Origin: Phyllostachys edulis | Taxonomy: Eukaryota > Streptophyta > Magnoliopsida > Poales > Poaceae | Assembly (NCBI GenBank): GCA_036346405.1 | Contig: CM070563.1 | Span: 32,911,298-32,975,297 of the forward strand | Direction: 5' to 3' | DNA: 64,000 nucleotides | Shown: one piece after another, positions 47,130 through 55,740 of the stretch | How positions within the stretch are numbered: position 1 is the first letter of the stretch | Layout of the letters: each line of letters begins with the position of its first letter | The notes under the pieces: generated by a model | The model's database searches: none | What the model saw: only the letters and a program-made list of their open reading frames with translations | What the model was told of the DNA's origin: nothing | Made by a program: the position numbers and the translations under genes

Positions 47130-47360
47130 TCCGGAGGTGTGGGGGCCCCACAAGGGCGCAAGGGCACGATGAAGACGCGCGAGGGCGCGAGGCCGCCGCG
47201 AGGGGTGAGGGTACCGCGGGAGCGAGGCCGCCACAAGACCGTCGCGAGGGGCGAGGGCACCGCGAGGGCAAGGCCGCCACAAGACCGTCGCGAGGGGCGA
47301 GGGCACCGCGAGGGCGTGAGGCCCTCGCGAGGGTACCACGCGCGCGAGTCCGTGAGGGCG
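47130..47360. repeat. GC-rich minisatellite
   Basis: Units of about 55 bp with GCCGCCACAAGACCGTCGCG and AGGGGCGAGGGCACCGCGAG recur, degrading at both ends. Long frames on both strands here (for example 47139-47435) are a by-product of GC content and period. Confidence 0.75.
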
Positions 47361-47427
47361 TTGCGGGGGCGCGGGGCACCCAGCACATGCAGGGCGCTGG
47401 AGTTGGCAGGGAAGGAGCGAGAGAATC

Positions 47428-47706
47428 TTAGTTGATGTCCCACTTCCAAAACTCTAGGCACTCCGCCATGTTGACGTCGCACTCCAGGAGCGGCGCCGGG
47501 TAGCGGTTGGTGTCGTAGCACATAGTATGGAGCATCTGCCTCTGCCGGAACTGGCGCGTGGCCGTGCGCTTGCGCGGCATCGTGATAGCGTAGTCAGCGA
47601 TGGATTTAATGTTGAGTCCGAGTAGTTGTTGAAGTCTGTAGAGTTTTGAGTTGGTGCTCTGTCCAGCAAAGGAAAGGGTGGCGCTGCTGTACAAGGACCA
47701 AGGCAA
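47428..47706 (-). pseudogene. Unrecognised 92-codon frame, possible captured exon
   Basis: A continuous minus-strand frame differs in composition from the minisatellites around it. Its C-terminal half begins MPRKRTATRQF, continues with QMLHTMCYDTNRYPAPLLE and ends WKWDIN. It has a basic N-terminal stretch and four Cys/Met-rich positions. I do not recognise the family. The balanced amino-acid content suggests former coding sequence. It lies in the same direction as the element, unlike the P450 fragment. Confidence 0.35.
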
Positions 47707-48539
47707 GGTGCTGCCTCAAGAGAAGAAGCTATCACGTGAAGGCACAGAGGGCAGAAGGCTGGAAGCACTGCCTGTTGCTTTGGTTTGTCACTACTCCCTC
47801 TTTTGGTTGTGCTTTTTTCTTTTTCCATGTGAGGCTGCGACTAAGGCAGCACCCTATGCTTTGCTTAATTCCTCTTCACGTGAGAGCCTTTGGCTGAGAG
47901 TATTCATGTAAAATAATGAAAGCTATTTAATGCAAGGGAGACCAGGGCATGGGAATCCAAGGCAAGTGCCCATTCTTTCAGTGTTCTTAAGGAATCCAAG
48001 GCAGTGCCGATTTCTCTCTCTATTTCTTTATTCCAAGTTATCTTTCCAATCTGCTATCTCCTCCAGCCGAAAGCAAGAAAGCTAAGGAGCTTCTCCATTT
48101 GTTCTTCTCTCTTCACTTCTTCTTATCTACTTTTCTTTGCTCTGGCCAGTGAAGCTCTTGGTTCTTCAATTGCCTCCCGACCTGGCTTCTCGCTCACATC
48201 GCCACTGGTTCGCCTCCTTGCGCCGCTCGGTGTGGCTCGGCTTGCGTCGCACCCCTGTTCTGCTCGCTCGTCGTCGCTTCGCCGCTCCACAGCTTGCCTC
48301 CGCCAGCTGCTCGCCTCTGACCTTCGACAGCCGCGCTGCGCCCGCTTCCTGCAAGGCGTGCAAGATGGCGAGGCGGCACTGCTGTGGAGTCCCGAGGTGG
48401 CCTCGAGGTCCCGCCAAGTGGGAGGCCGAGAAGGGCCCTGTGGCGCGAAACCGGGCAGCCGGAGGTGGGGTGACGCGCACATGGCGAGGTGGCGCTGTGG
48501 TGGAGGCCCGGAGGCGCGCCGTCGCCGTGGGGCGGCGTG

Positions 48540-49120
48540 GTCAGCGGGGGCGGAGACGGCGATGGCGGAGCTGCTGCGTAGCCTCGGCGACCTCCGCGGC
48601 CGCAGAGGAGCTTCGCTGGCGTGGTCGACCTCGACCGCAACGTGGACGAGACCGACCGACAAGCTGCACTTCCTCGCGCGCCGTGAAGGACGCTCGATTA
48701 CACCCGCCCATCGCGCTCCTCCTCCACGAGACGGCCGCGACCGCATCCTCGGCAGTGCTCCGTGCCAAAGGGCTCCGCGTCATGGTGAACGTCGACCATC
48801 GGCCGCAATCGCGCGCGTGGAAGGACGCAGACGCTGTTCCGCCGATGCGCTTCATGGCGGAGGACGAGGCGGCGGGCCGACTTCAAGGGCGATGCTTCGA
48901 GTTCTGCCGCTCGGTCGGGCGAAGGCGTGCCTCGGCATAGCGCTTGGTCAGACTGAGTTGGGGCTCGCGGTGGCGCGGCTCGTCCACTTGTTCGAGGGGC
49001 ACCGCCGACGCCATGAAGTCGGTTGAGCTCGACATGGAGGATGCCTTGGGGCTCATCATACGGGCGCCAGTCGGACTCCATGCCGTGCCGACGGCCCGGC
49101 TCACCTACTCGCTGCAATGA
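48540..49120 (+). pseudogene. Decayed cytochrome P450 fragment, CYP84A (ferulate 5-hydroxylase)-like
   Basis: Plus-strand sequence reads as the last third of a plant A-type P450 across alternating frames. Visible parts: ETAMAELLRS (after the I-helix), LHPPIALLLHETAA (after the K-helix), VMVNV, AWKDADA...RFM (the PxRF region), LPLGRAKACLGIALG (the heme loop with its Cys), ELGLAVARLVHLFE, then SVELDMEDALGL and HAVPTARLTYSL before TGA at 49118-49120. The tail pattern (xELDMxDxxGL...L.AVPT.RL) is typical of CYP84A enzymes, which hydroxylate coniferaldehyde/ferulate in lignin synthesis. The ExxR glutamate is lost (KDAR) and the heme loop is shortened by indels, so no enzyme can be made. It is antisense to the surrounding element. 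Confidence 0.82.
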
Positions 49121-49320
49121 GGCCGGCGTTCTTATGAACTGTGTGCGATGTCATGATTGCCACGATGCTATTGTGAATTCAGCTATAAGATCTCCACGCA
49201 TGATATTTTTGTAGCATAGTCAATAACTTGTTGAGCAAGTGGACGGAGAATCAATGCGTAAATTGCTCATTTATTGTACTAACTACAGTATCAGATTTGC
49301 AGTTCGGTAACTTCTGTTGT
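49121..49320 (+). other. AT-rich stretch after the P450 stop, possible 3' UTR
   Basis: Directly after the P450 stop codon the sequence turns AT-rich (for example TGATATTTTTGTAGCATAG) for about 190 bp before GC-rich minisatellite resumes near 49370. This is what the 3' untranslated part of the source gene would look like, and would mean genomic or cDNA sequence past the stop was taken along. This is inferred from position and composition only. Confidence 0.4.
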
Positions 49321-49379
49321 TGTTTGGCCACTGGCCGATAAGCTTCAGCGCGAGGACACGCAAGGGCATGGGGTGCGCG

Positions 49380-49870
49380 AAGGCTCAGGTGCGAGGGCAC
49401 GCGAGGGTGCGAGGGTCCAGAGGCCCTGAGGGTGCGAGGCCCCGAGGGCACGAGGCCCCGAGGCCCCGAGGGTGCGAGGCCTCGAGGGTCCCGAGGCTCC
49501 GAGGGCACGAGGGTGCGAGACTTCGAGGGTCTCGAGGCCCCGAGGGCACGAGGGTGCGAGGCCCTGAGGGCACGAGGCTTCGAGGGTCCCGAGGCCCCGA
49601 GGGTACAAGAGCATGAGGGTGCGAGGCTTCGAGGGCACAAGGGGTGCGAGGCCCCGAGGGCGCGAGGGCATCATGAAGGCGCGCGAGGCCCCGAGGGCAC
49701 CGTGAGGGCGCGAGGCCTCGAGGCCCCAAGGGCACCGCGAGGGGCGCAAAGCCCTGAGGCCCCGAGGGCACGAGGCCCTGAGGGCACCGCGAGGCCTCGA
49801 GGGCGTGAGGCCCCAATGGCGTGAGGGCGCGGCGCCACGAGGGTGCGGGCTCACAGGGCGCGGGGCACCA
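49380..49870. repeat. GAGGCCCCGAGGGCACGAG-type minisatellite
   Basis: Short units with GAGGGC, GAGGCCCCGA and GAGGGTGCGAGG run for about 490 bp. On the minus strand they read as Pro/Arg/Ala/Ser-rich frames (49345-50085), which I regard as non-coding. Confidence 0.82.
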
Positions 49871-50180
49871 TGAGGGCCCAGGTGTATGTGATCGTTTGTC
49901 TTCGGTTGAGCTTGTAATCTTCGGAGAACCGTTGTGCAGATCGCCAGGGCACTCGAACATCCGGCTGCAGGGCGCCGGGCGCCGCGAGGGCACGGGGTAT
50001 AGTCAAGGATGTCTGTGTAACACCTGCGTGTAGTGTGCGAGTATCCAACAGGCCTCAAACCACTTCTAGTGGGTTGGTGGCCCAAGCGCCCGGGGCAAAG
50101 GGCTCACGCCCACCCCTTGTGCAGACTTGTCGAAGTATAGATCATTTTCAACGGGAGGTGGTCAGATTCCTCGACAGTGT

Positions 50181-50614
50181 AGCCCCCCTATCCCTTGGGC
50201 ACTTGTAAGGGCGCCCAAGGGGCAAATAAGAATGCTCAGGTGTGAGGGTACGCGTGAGGAAACACGAGGGCTTCGGGCGTGAGGGCACGCGCGAAGGCAC
50301 ACACAAAGGCACGAGAGGGTGGTGAGGGCCTTGGACGTGAGGGCACGCGTGAAGGCACGCGAGGGCTTCGGGCATGAGGGCACGCGCGAAGGCACGCGAA
50401 GGCGCATGTGAGGGTACACGAAGGCGCACGAGGGTGCCGGTGCGAGGGCACGCGAAGGCACGCGAGGAGGCAAGGTGGCCCGATGTCGACGAAAGGCGCT
50501 GCGGCGGCCCTCGGCGGCCACACGAAGTCGTCGCAAAGGTGCCCCGAGGCCGGGGCTTGTGCGGAGGTGAGTTGGTAGGATTCTTCAACATTCCAGCCCC
50601 CCTGCCCCTTGGGT
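50181..50614. repeat. Two internal copies of the polypurine-tract region
   Basis: AGCCCCCCTATCCCTTGGGC (50181-50200) and AGCCCCCCTGCCCCTTGGGT (50595-50614) resemble AGCCCCCCTGCCCCTTGGCG beside the LTR (46870-46889). Each is preceded by a CGACA or CAACA and followed by a similar GCCC..GGGGCAAA stretch. Between them (50230-50480) lies another GCGAAGGCACGCGAGG minisatellite. Confidence 0.65.
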
Positions 50615-50959
50615 GCCTGCAAGGACGCCCGAGGGGCAAAGAAGAATGCCGAGGTCTTGTATCCTGTTGACGAATATGCTTGGCCAAAGACTTGGCCAAA
50701 TTCCAGTTTGACGGGAATGCAGGCACTCGAGACTTTGCCAACATCTGACTCGGTGCAGCGCGAGGCACGAGAGCTGAGGAATATGCGCAAGGGCACCCGT
50801 GACTTAGCCAATTTTGGCTTGGTGGGTACGTGGGTGCCCAAAGACTTAAGCTTATTTTGTACTCCATATCGTGTGAGTGCTCCACATGAGGGCAGGTACC
50901 AAATTGCCGCTTCTCGTTGGCCCTTCGTGTGGGGTGGTTTTTGTTGCTCCATCCCTGAA

Positions 50960-51520
50960 GACGAAGTACTGAATGCTGAGGCACCCCACCGAGGCACAAC
51001 CCTCAGGGCAGGGGGTGCGTCCGAACGAAGCCTGTGCAGGCAAAGTCATGGACGCAAGATCAGCCCACCGAAGCACAGCCTTCTAGGCGGGCGGCGCATC
51101 GGCACGAAGCCTATGTAGACGAAGTCGTGGACGCAGAGCCGCCCTGTCGAGGGATAACCTTCGAGGTGGAAGGCATGTTGGAGCGAAGCTTATGTAGGCG
51201 AAGTCTTGGACGCGAGGCCGCGGAGCCGAGGGATATCCCTCGAGGCGGGTGCGCGTCATAGCGAAGCCTATGTAGGTGAAGTCTTGGGTGTGAGGCCGCC
51301 GAGCCGAGGCATAACCTTCGAGGCAGGCGGTGCGTCGAAGTTAAGCCTATGTAGGCGAAGTTGCGAACGCGAGGCCGCCGAGCCGACGCATAGCCTTCGA
51401 GGCCGGCGGTGCATTGAAGCGAAGCCTATGTAGGCGAAGTCTTGGACGCGAGGCCGCCGAGCCGAGGCATAGCCTTCGAGGCCGGCGGTGCGTCGAAGCG
51501 AAGCCTAAGTAGGCAAAGTT
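50960..51520. repeat. About 79-bp x 7 tandem array
   Basis: Units contain GAAGCCTATGTAGGCGAAGT and GCCGAGCCGAGGCATAGCCT. Start-to-start spacing is 77-80 bp (motif near 51031, 51111, 51190, 51268, 51347, 51426, 51505). The last unit is degraded. Confidence 0.85.
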
Positions 51521-51832
51521 GTCCTCCTCTTGCTCCGTGGCTAGATGAGAATTGTTGAAGTAGAACTCCTCAGAATGGTCGCGGTCCGAGCTAGAAACGT
51601 TGCAGTGACAGGTAGATAAAACGAGCGTCTCTGCGGGAAAGAGAGAATGATTAGCACTTATTTCTTGTAGCAAGATAACATTTATTTGACATGAGTATTG
51701 ATCGAAGTGTTGCCGAGGGACTAGTAGAGTCCCATCACTTTCGATACTAAGATCTCCGAGGTGATAGCCTTATGCGAGCATGATGGTCCTTGTGCAATAT
51801 TCGAGCCAAGTCGACGGTACATGATTCGAGCT

Positions 51833-52190
51833 GCCAGCGAGACTGAGTCATGGACATATCAAAGGGGTGGCCACGAGACTAAGTCGTGGGGCACCGAATG
51901 GCCCATAGGGGTGGTAGCCCCCTAGTGGACTTGGAGGCACCCATGAGGCCAACTCATGTGTATCTTGAAGGTGTGCCCACAACACTAAATCATATGCACA
52001 TCGGAGGGGCGTCCACGAGACTAAGTTGTGGGGTACCGAATGGCCACTAGAGGTTGTAGCCCCTAGTGGACTTGGAGGTGCCCATGAGGCTAACTCATGG
52101 GAACCTTGGATGTGTGCCTTCAACAGTAAGTCACGGGCACACCAGTGGCGCCCACGAGGCTAAGTCGTGGGGCGCCGAACTATGAGGGCG
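51833..52190. repeat. About 141-bp x 2.5 tandem repeat
   Basis: CACGAGACTAAGTCGTGGGG and CTAGTGGACTTGGAGG recur near 51871, 52014 and 52152. Confidence 0.8.
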
Positions 52191-52369
52191 ATGGAGCCCT
52201 TTTACCCCGTAGGTGGGTTTTTCGTGGTGATCGGGAATGCATGAGAATGGTTAACCCTTGCGAAGCAATGGAGCTATGCCTGTGGGGACCCGGAGGTCGT
52301 TCGGCGCGTGGCCTGGAGTCTAAGGAGGACGAGTCCTCAGCACATCCATCAACTTGGTACTGGACCAAA

Positions 52370-52868
52370 GTTGTCGCTCATGCCCTAGGTCTAATAGGAC
52401 ACGAGCCGCCATGGTGGAGGCGACGGACGCCCAAGTCACCATGGACTTTCGCTAGGGGAGACCGTAGAGGTCGTACGCCCTACGCACCACGAGGGTGGTC
52501 GCTCATGCCCTAGGGCCAGTAGGACACGAGCTGCCATGGTGGAGGCGACGGACGCCCAAGCCACCACGGACTTTTGTTAGGGGAGACCGCGGAGGTCGTA
52601 CGCCCTACGCACAACGAGGGTGGTCGCTCATGCCCTAGGGTTGGTAGGACACGAGCCGCCATGGTGGAGGCGACGAACGCCCAAGCCACCATGGACTTTT
52701 GTTAGGGGAGACCGCAGAGGTCGTATGCCCTATGCACCACGGGGGTGGTCGTTCATGCCCTAGGTTCAGTAGGACATGAGCTGCCATAGTGGAGGCGATG
52801 GACGCCCAGGCCACCATGGACTTTTGCTAGGGGAGACCGCGGAGGTCGTACACCCTATGCACCATAAG
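52370..52868. repeat. 125-bp x 4 tandem repeat
   Basis: Units begin near TGCCCTAGG (52381, 52506, 52631, 52756), a regular 125-bp step, with CCATGGTGGAGGCGACGGAC and GGGGAGACCG inside. Divergence between units is low. Confidence 0.88.
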
Positions 52869-53007
52869 GGTGAAATCCCTTGGAGGGAAAGTGTCTTGAG
52901 AGCCCATACGAGATTTATATGTCAGGACTGTCCCCTAACAGTAGCGCGTTAGGGGGCAGGCCTCGTAGCGAGCCTTCATCGCTCATGCCGCATGAACGTC
53001 ATGTGTC

Positions 53008-53292
53008 CTAGGGGTGATGGTTGGCCTCAGAATCCTTAGCCTTCTGGCTGCGAGGGTGCCTTGAACTGCTCGCCCATTGATGGGCCTCGCATCGACTCGC
53101 ACAAGGGAGGAGGATGCGCATGGGAGCCCCAGGGCATGTAGGATGTTGCCATCCCGAGGTGGATGGCCCTGATCTCTGACAAGAGTGCTCGGCTGGGGCT
53201 CCTTCAAAGAGCAGATGGGTCATCCACGAGATCTTGCCTTCAGGAGCCGGAGGAGGTTTCGTGGACTTAGAGTATTTTTTGGTAGGAGACAT
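53008..53292 (-). CDS. Short leader frame of the 7.3-kb element (possible gag remnant)
   Basis: A 94-codon frame starts 42 bp inside the 5' LTR, just after the primer site, where gag starts in LTR elements. It begins MSPTKKYSKSTKPPPAPEGK and has ISWMTHLLFEGAPAE, then turns into a Ser/Pro/His-rich tail. No known gag domain or zinc knuckle is present. Position is the main reason to list it. Confidence 0.35.
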   Translation of the reverse strand: MSPTKKYSKSTKPPPAPEGKISWMTHLLFEGAPAEHSCQRSGPSTSGWQHPTCPGAPMRILLPCASRCEAHQWASSSRHPRSQKAKDSEANHHP

Positions 53293-53312
53293 AGCCTTTC
53301 ATCGATTAGCTA

Positions 53313-53333
53313 CGTCCCCACGGTCGGCGCCAA
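53313..53333 (-). other. Primer binding site of the 7.3-kb element
   Basis: Minus strand TTGGCGCCGACCGTGGGGAC directly follows the LTR end TACAACA. TGGCGCC-type sites are used by several plant gypsy elements and differ from the TGGTAT type of the other elements in this window. Confidence 0.75.
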
Positions 53334-53765
53334 TGTTGTAGGTGTAAAAACCAAACACGAGTGAGGGGGGTGGACGTCGGCCGTCTGACGGGCCATCGTC
53401 CATGAGGGTAAAAAATGACATGAGGATTTATACATGTTCGAGGGTCCGAGAGGACCGCCCTACTCCTGTCGGTGAGCCAACGGGGAATTACCTCCGGAGA
53501 GGGAGCCCCCGAGGGCTCACCAGTTTGAATAGGTTGCTTTATTGCTCAAGAGAGCCATCCTCTTGAAAGGAGGGATACATGGGGTATTTATAGGCTCTTG
53601 GGCCTGTACAAATGACCAAAATACCCCTTGGGGGATAGCTACACTATGAGTACAAGTGAGGGGTATTATAGTCTTTCATGAGTATAACTGCATTTCTGTT
53701 ATCTGTGTGCGAGTCTTCTGCAAGGCGGGGCCCATTAGTGTGATGGATGAATTATTCTTACAACA
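53334..53765 (-). repeat. 5' LTR of the 7.3-kb element
   Basis: 432 bp, TGTTGTA to TACAACA, partner of 46436-46867. A TATA-like box lies on the minus strand near 53584-53594. Confidence 0.93.
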
Positions 53766-53770
53766 AGCCC

Positions 53771-54449
53771 ATTTTCCGATTCTACCACTTAAAATCGGCT
53801 GTTGCAATATATATTTAATAACATCGGTTTGACATGCAACAACACAAGTACTAGATAGCAAATAATGTCTCAACTTGGTACAAGCATAATACAAGGATAA
53901 ACATAACTTTTCAATGAATATATACCTCATTTCAGCTCCCAGGAGACGCCGACTCAAGTGAGTAATCACATATTCCTTGCCATTTATTACTTGTGTCAAA
54001 ACAGTGCCAATGACGCTTTCCTTTGCAGCAATATATAGCCAAAACAGCGTCCCAGCTTGAGGCGCCCTCAACACAGGAGGTGTAGACAAATACATTTTAA
54101 TTTCCTCAAATGCCTGTTGCTGTTCTGCCCCCCAAGTAAATTCGGTCTCTTTCTTTAACCGAAGTATAGGAGTGAATGCACTAACCTTTCCAAACAAATT
54201 TGATATAAACCTCCTCAAATAATTCACTTTTCCTAGAAACTTTTGCATGTCCCTTTTACACTGTGGCGCCTTTACCTTCTTAATAGCCTGTATTTTGGTA
54301 GGGTCTATTTCTATGCCTCTCTCATGTATTATAAATCCTAAGAACTTACCAGCCGACACACCAAAGGCACATTTGAGTGGATTCAGCTTCAAACCATATC
54401 GACGCATTTGTTCAAAGGCTAGACATAAATCGGCTAAGTGATGATCCAT
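53771..54449 (-). pseudogene. Tat pol: RT thumb and first RNase H
   Basis: From high to low: YGLKLNPLKCAFGVSAGKFL and LGFIIHERGIEIDPTKI (after the RT active site), FLGKVNYLRRFISNL, then FTWGAEQQQAFEEIK and LRAPQAGTLFWLYIAA, and the RNase H part with ISRRLLGAE-like residues (read LSRRLLGAEMRY) and RHYLLSS. It is one open frame. The end at 53771 is the junction with the inserted 7.3-kb element, and the protein sense continues at 46430. Confidence 0.9.
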
Positions 54450-54455
54450 ACCATC

Positions 54456-55088
54456 CTATTTAACAACTATATCATCAATGTAAACCTCTAGGATAACGCC
54501 AAGTAGATCATGAAAAATTAAGTTCATAGCCCTTTGATAAGTAGCACCGGCATTCTTTAAACCAAAGGTCATGACAGCCCACTCGAACAAACCAACAAAA
54601 CCAGGACATCGGAAGGCCGTTTTAGACATATCTTCTTCGGCCATAAAAATTTGATTATAACTAGCATTGCCATCTAAGAAACTAATTACTCTATGTCCCG
54701 AAGCATCATTGATTAGCATGTCGGTTATAGGCATAGGATATTCATCTTTAGGGGTAGCTTTATTTAAATCTCTAAAATCAATGTACACTCTCAACTTACC
54801 AGTACTCTTCTTCTCGACAGGGACAATGTTAGAAATCCATTCAGCATACCTACATGGCCTAATAAAACCAGCCTTCAACAATCAGTCTATCTCCTCTTTG
54901 ATCCGATCATACATGTTTGGATTAAATCTTCTAGATGGCTGTTTATAAGGCCTAAAACCAGATTTAATAGGCAATCGATGTTCAACCAACTCTCGGCTGA
55001 GCCCTGGCATCTCATGATACTCCCAAGCAAAGCAATCAACACACTCTCTAAGCAATTTTATCACTTTGCTCTTACATGCAGCAGACAT
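54456..55088 (-). pseudogene. Tat pol: RT fingers and palm, two in-frame stops
   Basis: The upstream part (54882-55088) has PGLSRELVEHRLPIKSGFRP and RRFNPNMYDRIKEEID. The palm (54456-54881) has AGFIRPCRYAEWISNIVPVE, LRVYIDFRDLNKATPKDEYP, AEEDMSKTAFRCPG and the active site YIDDIVVK. A TGA at the 54882 boundary and a TAG just after the active site (about 54450-54455) are the only visible breaks. Both could be single-base changes. Confidence 0.9.
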
Positions 55089-55496
55089 GTTTTTGTTTAC
55101 AAACGTCGGCCTAGAAATAGTCTCATCACCTATATCAATCTCCTCTAATGGGTCAGCCTACGAGAAACCTTGTCCTAACTTTTCTACTTCATCAAAATCA
55201 TCAATAGCTTCACAGATATCATTCTTGTTCAACCGATATTGCTCTGTACGCTGTTGCAACCATTCTAAACTATTTTCTTTATTCATTTATAACATCATAT
55301 TACTAAGCCTAGCTACGGAGGCTGGCTGCATAGACATGGGTACAAAACCATCTTTAGTAACACTAAGATAATCATAACTGGAAAGGTCTAAACCCGTCAA
55401 ACATTGAACATCTCCATGCTACCAATCAGCTGAAGCATCGGCCAGCGCAATACAAGTCGATGTGTCCGCTTGGACCGCTTCTATGTCATCATCAAT

Positions 55497-55739
55497 TCAT
55501 TGCACTAAAGTTTGGTGCTGGGTAGAAGGAATGCAGCGATTTGCATGTATCCAATAATGACCTAATAAAACACTATAATTACCTTGTATGTCAACGACGA
55601 AGAAGGCCGTAGGTAGAGTCACCTCCTCGTAGCCTAATACGTGCAGAGACAAGATGTGATTTATAACTTTCCCTTCCTCAAATAGTGCCATACCATCCTT
55701 ATTCTTCTCCTCCCAATAATACCACGCCGCCAAGCACAT
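55497..55739 (-). pseudogene. Tat pol: protease region remnant
   Basis: PTAFFVVDIQGNYSVLLGHY and WIHANRCIPSTQHQ are the second half of the Tat protease and its linker (usual form LLGRDWIHA; here the Arg-Asp is His-Tyr). The frame starts abruptly and similarity to the element ends near 55740. 55089-55496 is the decayed linker to RT with several stops. Confidence 0.72.
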
Positions 55740-55740
55740 A

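Larger units (their letters stand above)
46436..53765 (-). mobile_element. 7.3-kb non-autonomous LTR element carrying a P450 fragment
   Basis: LTRs 46436-46867 and 53334-53765 (432 bp each, TGTTGTA...TACAACA) are flanked by AGCCC on both sides (46431-46435 and 53766-53770). On the minus strand a TTGGCGCC-type primer site follows the LTR at 53334, and a polypurine tract (CCAAGGGGCAGGGGGGCTAG) precedes the LTR at 46867, so the element is on the minus strand. The LTRs differ at nine positions out of 432 by my count, with no indels, so insertion is recent. The interior has no recognisable gag-pol. It is built from GC-rich minisatellites, unassigned sequence and a decayed P450 segment in antisense. 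Confidence 0.92.
42275..55740 (-). mobile_element. Ty3/gypsy Tat-lineage element, 5' truncated, split by a 7.3-kb insertion
   Basis: On the minus strand, from about 55740 downward: protease end, RT, RNase H, (insertion 46436-53765), a second RNase H, integrase, polypurine tract, and 3' LTR. The second RNase H between the first and the integrase, and the integrase tail FGKWSPNWEGPYKV, point to the Tat lineage. Gag and the 5' LTR are missing: homology stops near 55740. The flanks of the nested element join in the middle of pol. In-frame stops and frame breaks show the copy is dead. Confidence 0.85.

Noticed and set aside
47139..47435. Arg/Gly-rich frames in the 7.3-kb element
   Set aside because: Produced by a GC-rich minisatellite; frames are open on both strands and follow the repeat period.
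48123..48746. 207-codon minus frame opposite the P450 fragment
   Set aside because: A shadow of GC-rich coding sequence on the plus strand; the plus-strand reading has clear P450 motifs.
50148..50999. 283-codon minus frame as a gag gene
   Set aside because: It is Pro/Arg/His-rich, covers minisatellite and spacer alike, and lacks a gag domain or zinc knuckle.
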